Source of the DNA: Sclerotinia nivalis
Taxonomy: Eukaryota; Ascomycota; Leotiomycetes; Helotiales; Sclerotiniaceae
Length of the DNA stretch: 64,000 nucleotides
Assembly: GCA_029531795.1 (NCBI GenBank)
Contig: JAPEIS010000001.1
Location: 4,898,001-4,962,000 of the forward strand
Direction: 5' to 3'
In this document: piece after piece, positions 55,725 through 64,000 of the stretch
How the letters are laid out: each line of letters opens with the position of its first letter
How positions within the stretch are numbered: the stretch's first letter is position 1
Position numbers and translations under genes: made by a program
Notes under the pieces: model-generated
Databases searched by the model: none
What the model was told of the DNA's origin: nothing
The model's input: the letters and a program-made list of their open reading frames with translations, nothing else

Positions 55725-56999
55725 ATGTCTCTTCCCATAAGAAGAGCTCGATTCTCGAGCTTGGGAAGAACCTCTTTCTTTACACGTCCCATACCTTCAT
55801 ATCCTCGGAGGACTTTCGCAGGTCATCAAAAACCTCCAAGACCAGGCTCTGGGCGCCCTACTGTTTGGGCACCAAAAACTAGAATTGCTGTTGGCATTGT
55901 CTTTATTAGTGCTTTAATCTACAATATGGTATGGAACATTCGATCAATACTCAAGCCTCGAGCTTCACTTACACCTCAACAGGCAACAGAAGAACCGGCC
56001 AAATTGGACGCCCCTACCATTGCAGAACGGGATACTCTCACTAAACGTGAGTCCGGCGTTACGGAAAATTCGCCTATGCGATTGCGAATGGAAGAATTCA
56101 TTAAACAACAGCAAAAGGAAATTGTTCATGAATTGGAACAGGTTGACGGCAAGAAGTTTCGAGTTGATACATGGAACCGGGAACATGGCGGAGGAGGGAT
56201 CTCTTGCGTATTGCAAGACGGAAATGTTTTCGAGAAGGCAGGAGTAAATATCAGTGTGGTATATGGAACATTACCTCGAGCTGCAATTGATAAAATGCGA
56301 GCCAACCACAAGTCCATCGCTCCGGATGTCCAATCCCTCGACTTTTTTGCAGCAGGATTAAGTATGGTTCTGCATCCGGTCAACCCAATGGCGCCAACGG
56401 TCCACCTTAACTATCGATATTTCGAAACCGAAAACTCGGATGGTTCACCTGCCGCATGGTGGTTTGGCGGAGGAACGGACCTTACACCTAGTTACCTATT
56501 TGACGAAGATGCTATTCATTTTCACAAGACGATTAAAGAAGCATGCGACAATCATGATAAAGAATACTATCCTCGATTCAAGAAGTGGTGCGATAACTAT
56601 TTCTCCAACAAACATCGAGGGGAAACGCGGGGTGTTGGAGGAATTTTCTTTGATGATTTAGAAGAAGGAAAGGATCAGGAAAACCTATTTGCATTTGCGC
56701 AAAGTTGTTTAAAAGCTTTCCTTCCGTCATATCTTCCCATCATCAATAAGAGGAAAGATATGCCATTTACCGAAAAAGAAAAGGAGTGGCAACAAATTAG
56801 GAGGGGTCGATATGTGGAATTCAACCTGGTACATGATAGAGGCACGGCATTTGGTTTAAATACACCAAGTGCGAGAGTAGAGAGTATTTTGATGAGCTTA
56901 CCCTTGACGGCTAGTTGGAGGTATATGTATGAACCAGAGAAGGGAAGTAGGGAACAGAGATTGGTGGATGTTTTGAGGGAACCTAGGGAATGGGTTTAG
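55725..56999 (+). CDS. HEM13: Coproporphyrinogen III oxidase (oxygen-dependent)
   Basis: Single exon, 424 residues. It converts coproporphyrinogen III to protoporphyrinogen IX in haem synthesis, using O2. Family blocks are clear: [72 protein letters not shown] and [15 protein letters not shown]. The first 35 residues are Arg/Ser-rich without acids, and residues 54-71 (about [19 protein letters not shown]) form a hydrophobic helix, so the enzyme is likely anchored in a mitochondrial membrane, unlike the cytosolic yeast enzyme. Confidence 0.95.
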   Translation: MSLPIRRARFSSLGRTSFFTRPIPSYPRRTFAGHQKPPRPGSGRPTVWAPKTRIAVGIVFISALIYNMVWNIRSILKPRASLTPQQATEEPAKLDAPTIAERDTLTKRESGVTENSPMRLRMEEFIKQQQKEIVHELEQVDGKKFRVDTWNREHGGGGISCVLQDGNVFEKAGVNISVVYGTLPRAAIDKMRANHKSIAPDVQSLDFFAAGLSMVLHPVNPMAPTVHLNYRYFETENSDGSPAAWWFGGGTDLTPSYLFDEDAIHFHKTIKEACDNHDKEYYPRFKKWCDNYFSNKHRGETRGVGGIFFDDLEEGKDQENLFAFAQSCLKAFLPSYLPIINKRKDMPFTEKEKEWQQIRRGRYVEFNLVHDRGTAFGLNTPSARVESILMSLPLTASWRYMYEPEKGSREQRLVDVLREPREWV

Positions 57000-57420
57000 A
57001 TATTAGAGATGGAACGGAAACGAGAAAATGATTACCTTTTGCTGTATAAATGATTTAGAAATGTATGTAGAGTACAAAAGAAAGAAAAGAATAAAAAAGA
57101 AATGCCATCAATGAATACCATATATAATGTCCAAAGTGAGATGTGAAACGATTGATAGTTTGTTCTAGGCAAACAACCAAGCAAGCGAGATTCTCTCTAC
57201 CCCTCCTTTTCTATCTCTTCCGATGCTGTCCATTCATCTCAAGCACACTTCAACATTTCACCCTTCCACCCATTTTTCAATTCGAACTTGAACTGAAATT
57301 CCATCATTCTACCACCATTAAATCTCGTATAAACATCTCTCTCACTTTACTTCCTATCATAGATTATTTACTCGTAATTCCATCTTCACATCCTCCAAAT
57401 TACCCATTAATCACACCACA
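57000..57420. other. Spacer between HEM13 and the SWIM gene
   Basis: 420 bp, including a pyrimidine-rich leader (57190-57420) just before the next start codon. Confidence 0.4.
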
Positions 57421-58587
57421 ATGTCCACCACTCACCCTCCATCCCTCCCTCCACCTCGTACTTTCATGACCTCTCTTTTCAATAGCCTTACTGCTTCTTC
57501 TTCTACTACTACTTCTACATCCCTAAATTCAACCTCCAATACAAACCCAAACACAAGTTCAGTCTCACAAAGAACCTCATATGCAAATGCAAAAGAAACC
57601 GAAAATTCAAATCCGTTAAAAGGAATAGGAGCTGAGAAAAAAGCACTCTTAATGACGTTGCATGTTATTTTTCCCCCGCCGTTACTTTTGCAGGCGTTGG
57701 ATTTGTTGGATAGAGGGGGTGTGGGGAGGGTTGTTTATTGGGGGGAGGGTGATGGGGTTGATCATGGAGATGGAGATGGAAGTGTTGAGGAGGGGAGTAG
57801 GATGTATGTTAGTGGAGGTGGAGATGGAGGGGAAGAGGAGGATCACGGAAAGGGTGGGAGAGGGGAAGGTATGGGAGTTGAAGAGAAAAGTGTGCATGAT
57901 GCTGGGGAGAGAGAGAACTTGGGAGATGGCATGATCCACGATGAAAGAAAGGAGATATCCGGAGACTCAAGGAGGAATGTAGTTGCTCCCCAATCACACA
58001 TCCATCTACCTGACCCAACATCCTCCAAACCCCCTTCATCATCTCCACCCTCTCCACCTCCATCCAAACCAAAAAATAACAAAATAACAATCTACCAAGT
58101 GCGCTCCTCGCAACCCTCAAAATGGAATTCCAATTCCGCTCATTCTCATTCTCGCTCTAGATCTACATCTACATCTAGACCCGGAATCGGAACCCACATC
58201 GAAAGTTCAGAAAATCCACACACCATCCACCTCAACGCCTGGAACTGCACCTGCGCCGCCTTCACCTATTCTTCATTTCCCACTTCATCCTCCTCATTCT
58301 CATCTCCACCCACTCATCCCTTCCCCTATGCCTCATCCATTAGCCCCATCCCCATCCCCAACCCCTCAAACAGCCCCCCCAAAGAACATCCACAACAAGC
58401 CGAAGCCAAAACCTGGCAATACGGAAGCCATCAAACCCAAAACCCTCAAAACTCCCCAGACTCCCAAATACCCATCTGTAAACATATATTAGCATGCCTC
58501 TTAGCCGAGAGATGGGGCGATGTATTGGGGATGTATGTTAGGGAGAGGGTTGTGGGGAGGGAGGAGATGGCTGGGTTGGGTGTTTGA
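57421..58587 (+). CDS. SWIM zinc-finger protein, Sws1/Shu2-like
   Basis: Single frame, 388 residues. The C-terminus has the SWIM pattern C-x-C...C-x-H: Cys276 and Cys278 in NCTCAAFTY, Cys353 and His355 in ICKHILACLLAERW. Near the N-terminus LPPP-like sequence is followed by LLLQALDLLDRGGV, found before the SWIM in fungal Sws1-type proteins, which join Rad51 paralogues in the Shu complex for homologous recombination. A Gly/Glu-rich then Ser/Pro-rich insert (about residues 105-245), and a 75-residue Ser-rich spacer inside the zinc motif, make it longer than those proteins. The assignment to Sws1 is inferred; the SWIM motif is seen directly. Confidence 0.7.
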   Translation: MSTTHPPSLPPPRTFMTSLFNSLTASSSTTTSTSLNSTSNTNPNTSSVSQRTSYANAKETENSNPLKGIGAEKKALLMTLHVIFPPPLLLQALDLLDRGGVGRVVYWGEGDGVDHGDGDGSVEEGSRMYVSGGGDGGEEEDHGKGGRGEGMGVEEKSVHDAGERENLGDGMIHDERKEISGDSRRNVVAPQSHIHLPDPTSSKPPSSSPPSPPPSKPKNNKITIYQVRSSQPSKWNSNSAHSHSRSRSTSTSRPGIGTHIESSENPHTIHLNAWNCTCAAFTYSSFPTSSSSFSSPPTHPFPYASSISPIPIPNPSNSPPKEHPQQAEAKTWQYGSHQTQNPQNSPDSQIPICKHILACLLAERWGDVLGMYVRERVVGREEMAGLGV

Positions 58588-59046
58588 GGATGGGGTGTAG
58601 ATGTATATATTGTAAGGGAGGCACTGTTTTGAGGTGGGGTGCGGGGAAAGAGAGGTATAGTAGGGAGGAATCGGTGGGAGGAGGGGTGTGCGCGTGAAGC
58701 TAAGAGTATTTATTCTATGGTATTGGAGTTTGTTGGTTGGCGCATGTGAAGAAGGAATTGATGAATGTACCTCGACCAGAGTATGGGATTCATGTACTGA
58801 AAGTAAGGGGAAGGAAAGCTTGCTTGCTTGTAGGGTTAGGGAATTAAATCAATGAGCATAAATGGAGTTTGAAAATCACATTTAAAACTTTGCATGGCTG
58901 CTATTATTCGCAAGCTATGAATTTATGATACAATGACATATCATTTTCAACCTCATCTCAAATGCCATATGTCATGCCCTGTTCTGAATGCCCATACCTC
59001 ATTAAACACCCAAAGATATTCACCAACTCCATCCATCATTCCATCA
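58588..59046. other. Intergenic between convergent genes
   Basis: 460 bp; two 3' flanks, nothing else recognised. Confidence 0.4.
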
Positions 59047-60242
59047 TCACTTCTTCTTTTCCTTATCTTCTTTCTCCTTTTCCGCTTCCTTGCTCTCTTT
59101 TCCATCTCCATTCACACCTTCAACCCCATCAGTCTTCTTTTCTTTCTCATCTTTGGCTTCTTCCTTCTTGGCTTCCTTCTCCTCTTGCTGTTGTCTATTT
59201 TGGATTTTGTTTTCGATGAGGTCGTGGAAGGCGGTAATGGCGCGGATCAAACTACTTAAGTAGATAGCCATCAATTGATCGTTGGTCTTTATACTCATAG
59301 CATGTGCTAATTCGCTGTTATTCTCAACAGGTGCATCGGCGCCATTAGGGATGTGAGAGGAAGCTTTAGGTGTAGATAAATTAGGGAGGAGGTTGAAAAC
59401 ATCTTGAAGATTGCCTAGAATGGCATGGTTGACTGGTAAAGTTCCATCGAGTACGTTTTGTAAATATTGGCTAATGTCTCGTAATCGTGCGTGTAGGCCT
59501 TGCAATGATTGTACTTGATTTGTGATTCGTGTTGAAAGAGTTCCAACTGCCACATCTCTGATATCTCTAAGTAAATGTTCAACTCCGATTTCTTCAGCCT
59601 CCTCAGCCTCGATGATCGATGGTGTATGTACGAAAGTCTTAGATGTAGTTGTGCCGTCCTTGAATGGCATTAGTGTTCATCCAATCGCTTCATCAATAGA
59701 ACAAACTTACATCCTTAATCTCCTCTACCGCAAAATAGGCATCTGTTGGTACGCCAGCCTCCTTTGGTTGAACATCGATAATCACAAGTAACGGGTTGGG
59801 CGTATATCTCTTAAACAACTCATTGATCTCCAAATCTGAAGCTCTCAGCTTAGGCCCAGAATGATACCATCCTATCAGCTTTTCTCTCGCATTGATTTTC
59901 TTGAACATATCATTCATCGACTCGACGTAATTGTGATCCAAAAACCATACTGATGGGTCTTTCTCATCTTCTTCGAATGGGACTATTGAAAGTTGCTATT
60001 AGTACGATTTAAAAAACTAAATCAAGCTTATATATAAACCTCCAGAGAACCAACTTACCAGCAAAACTGTTTGATACCCGTACATTCTTCCCATCATTCT
60101 GTCCTAACAGGACTCCAACTACACGTTTGCGCGTGCCTTTAGCTTGCCGTCCGTAATGATCTGCTGCTGAAAGTAATACCAGTGGTGCAACTGATACATT
60201 TCTCGTAACGAGGGAGAGAGTTTCTGCCGTGGTAGCAGGCAT
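59047..60242 (-). CDS. RPN8: 26S proteasome lid subunit Rpn8 (catalytically inactive MPN)
   Basis: Exons 60242-60059, 59982-59711, 59658-59047 give 355 residues. The MPN domain is plain ([50 protein letters not shown]). In the JAMM position it reads [11 protein letters not shown], lacking the second His of the metalloprotease motif, as in Rpn8 orthologues; Rpn8 pairs with active Rpn11. The C-terminal helices ([35 protein letters not shown]) join the lid helical bundle, followed by an unusually Lys/Glu-rich tail of about 50 residues. It is divergent from ADK1. Confidence 0.95.
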
Positions 60243-61039
60243 GATGAATTTTGAGTTATGGAGGTTTGTCGTTATGGAACAATTGTTGACAAGGCTGATA
60301 TTCTTAGGTATTCGCGGCAAGAGCTTGCCTGGTGCTTAGCTCCAAACCCAATCGAGACGTTATCACGTGTTACACAGCGGGCAGATAATTTGGCGGGCGG
60401 AAGGGCGGGAAGTAGTAAGGTATGAGGTAAAGTCAAATTGTAGACAGGAAGGGTAGAACGGATGTAGAATACCGCTGATCACAAGGTTTAATTGTATAGC
60501 CTCGGATAAGCTACGTAGATTCTACTTGGTGATGTGAAAATAGTTTCCCAAATGTCTGTCATCCAGACCTCGGACTTGACTTGGTAGATACAGAAGGAGT
60601 TCCAGGAGCATGAACCTCAAGATCGTATTACCATGACCATAACTTTGCAAAGGTCCGGTGAAATACTTAACTAAACATACATCTATATTTCCGCATAGCT
60701 ACTTTGAAGATAAGATCTCACTCGGGTCCCTTGATGATATAAATGATCATCAATTTCCCCTACTTACTAGAATATTTTATATCTTCTTCTTTCTTCTTGT
60801 CCTAATATATTGAGGGGATATCCCGGTGAATTTTTTCCGTCCCTCCGGTTGCCGCTCGGCAGTACAAGTTAAATTTACTGTGCTCTACATTCATTGTCCC
60901 GATTCCATTCCAATTCCCTCATGTTCAAAGACTTGCGAAACTTTTTTCCTTAACTCTCTCCACTCTCCTCTCTGCAATTTGTATATTTTGGATTAATTCC
61001 ATACCTTGGTCCGGTTTTCTTTCACCTAATCAATTCAAA
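60243..61039. promoter_or_regulatory. RPN8/ADK1 divergent intergenic region
   Basis: About 800 bp with both promoters and a pyrimidine-rich ADK1 leader (60940-61030). No specific proteasome control element was identified. Confidence 0.4.
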
Positions 61040-62047
<1,008 letters not shown>

Positions 62048-64000
62048 AAAGACATTGGAAATGGAGGTGATAGGCTAGCTTTGCGTAGAGTTTTTAAAAA
62101 GTTGTAATTGCATTTAAGTTAGTAGGCATAAGTGCAATCTTTCTGGAAGGAAGGCGTTTGTACAAGCAAAGCTATACATGGAGGGCATGCCAATTTAGAG
62201 GCTCTGTGTATTATATGCACTGCGTTTTCTTGCACATCAAGAACATTAGAAAGTGCTCAAATTGAATGAAGTCAATTGATGATTTTCCAGATAAAAACTG
62301 CCAAAGAATTCTCACATTTTACAATCACATTTGCCATGCATTGATTACCATTCCCGAAGCGCCCTATGTTATTTCCGCAAAGTAAATGGCAAAGATTCCA
62401 CGGTTCCCCAGCATAAGGAGGGGCATGGGAAATGGTTGGATGGTTAAAATTGGGTTGCATCCGCCGATAGATGAGTGTTACGTCTGCATGGACCCGCGGG
62501 ATACATGTGTAGCTCTGAACAAATTTTCTTCGTGTTTTTCACCTGATCATGATGCATGGCGGAAGTGTGTTTAAGAAAAGATTGTTGTCTAGATGTGAAA
62601 AAAAAGTGTAGGAATGAATATATATGGTCATGTCAGCAGTTCTTGTACAATATCATTGTTTTATGTGAGAAAGAAGCATTGAAGTATTTTTAAGGATTAC
62701 TCGGTAAAGAAAGGAGGATCTGTGAAAGAAAAGAAGGATTCATTGGGTCCCCATTCGCCATCTGCCCTGTGTCCTTTTGTGGTCAATTGCTCTTGAGTGG
62801 TTGAAGTAGGGGCTTCGGAGGTTAAGAAGACCAACGGTGTGTATGTTTTCTTCTGGTATGAGACACAATCTGTATCTCCATTGCTTTCACAACAGGAAAA
62901 TAAGTTTATCTTAAAAGACTAGAGATTGACTGACAATGCTTGAATATAGAAAAGAGAAGAGGTCTGTTGTGGTGAGTGGATATGCACGAGAGTTGCATCA
63001 TATGTATGAGGTATGCTATGTTCTTTCATAGAAAATCTTAGTTATGTCTGGCTTCACCAGGAGCATAGATGATATCAGGTCCTACTATTTGTAGAGAATT
63101 TCATAGAGCAATGGATATGAATACTAGTTTGTTCATTCCTAAAGCTTAAAGCTTTGTCTTGAAATATAAAATGGTCCAGTTCATCTCTGAAGTTCATTGG
63201 ACTATGTGGTTACCCCTTTCGGAAAGACAACTCCAAAGTGAGGTCGTGCTTTCCAACTTCAGCAAGTAGGAAATGTTCAAAACTTGGGGGAATCTAAATT
63301 TGATAAGTTTATCTGTCTTGAGTACTCGATCTACAATAGCTTCTTGTTTCATAGAGTTCTCACCTTCTTCATTTCAGATATTACTATCCTTTCATGAACT
63401 TTGGAGGGAAATCTTCTACAAAATTTATACCCAAAGACACTACCATGAGATCAAAGATTCATATTGACTTTTCTTCATTGTTGTTAGATAGAAGATTATT
63501 CTATATTTACTTTTAAAATATCATCACTTTGGTCATCAAGGTATATGGTATGTGTAGGTCATTGACCGGGTATATCTAAGAAACTTTTCTTCATCGCCCC
63601 GGAGATTCGAATGTGCTTTCTTCATTTACTTCCCACTTCCCCTTGTTTTACATCCACAACATCAAACCTGTTTACCTTCCTCCAATCTCTTTGGTTTCCG
63701 AATATTACATCAAGCACAATCTGATTATTGGTAGCAGTGGATTGTAACTCTAAACCTGGAGATACTTCCAAGTCAAATCCTTCTTGTTTTTATCCAACTT
63801 TCAACGTCCATTCAACCTTTACCAACCTTCATACTTTACTTTCCCTTAACTCACACCTTATTTGTCGGCCCGATACCTAGAATTCTTGCCGTGTTTGGTA
63901 ATAACACGGTCTAGCTTCCTTTCCCTCACACCCGCGTTCATTTTCTCGAAATATTCAACTTCGACAAGAGGATTCGTTCTCCCACAACACTTTCGTATAT
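62048..64000. other. Intergenic, about 1.95 kb to the window end
   Basis: ADK1 3' UTR and AT-rich sequence. The last 400 bp are strikingly C/T-rich on the plus strand, like the long leaders of other plus-strand genes here, suggesting a gene starts just beyond the window. Confidence 0.4.

Noticed and set aside
45917..61039. Biosynthetic gene cluster
   Set aside because: No polyketide synthase, peptide synthetase, terpene cyclase or cluster-type oxidase; the genes are housekeeping.

Overview
The window looks like nuclear DNA of a filamentous ascomycete. Genes carry short introns (about 45-130 bp, GT...AG with CTAAC/CTGAC-like branch sites). The housekeeping proteins (Pcf11, Naa35, Rpc82, Atg8, Rpn8, Qcr2, Hem13) are fungal, and repeats are degraded by C-to-T changes at CpA, the signature of RIP. 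The flavour suggests Leotiomycetes (Botrytis/Sclerotinia-like); that is inference, because no rRNA or marker gene is present.

Layout. (i) 1-3.7 kb is a nest of Ty3/Gypsy remnants. A minus-sense element with gag, RT and a 237-bp 5' LTR abuts a plus-sense chromodomain pol end with its 3' LTR; a younger solo LTR sits inside that 3' LTR, and a 104-bp LTR-like unit follows. (ii) 4.6-8.3 kb is an AAA ATPase gene with about nine introns and two premature stops, both explicable as CpA to TpA. (iii) 9.7-13.4 kb is an eight-exon gene for a secreted 816-residue protein built from 18 twin-CX6C hairpins. (iv) 14.6-17.3 kb is a carnitine acetyltransferase. (v) 19.0-24.9 kb is a 5.88-kb Tad-like LINE with exact 13-bp target-site duplications. 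(vi) A GPI-type wall protein and an NmrA-like protein follow. (vii) 29.36-30.22 kb is an 856-bp non-autonomous retroelement, also with a 13-bp duplication. Its 3' tail is shared with the LINE, and its first 93 nt fold as an HDV-like self-cleaving ribozyme with the cleavage position exactly at the element's 5' end. (viii) 30.8-62 kb is a gene-dense housekeeping block: PCF11, a secreted I9 protein, a Hook-type dynein adaptor, NAA35, ATP15, QCR2, RPC82, GGC1, NCE101, an unknown protein, ATG8, HEM13, a SWIM protein, RPN8 and ADK1.

Working together: ATP15, QCR2, GGC1 and HEM13 are all mitochondrial and lie within 14 kb. QCR2/RPC82, ATG8/HEM13, RPN8/ADK1 and PCF11/I9 are divergent pairs sharing intergenic promoters. 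The most notable items are the ribozyme-headed retroelement and the modular cysteine protein, in which cysteines are lost in pairs that reveal the likely disulfide map. Splice models were made by hand; for the genes where I summed the exons (those with a stated protein length or exon list) the reading frame closes exactly.
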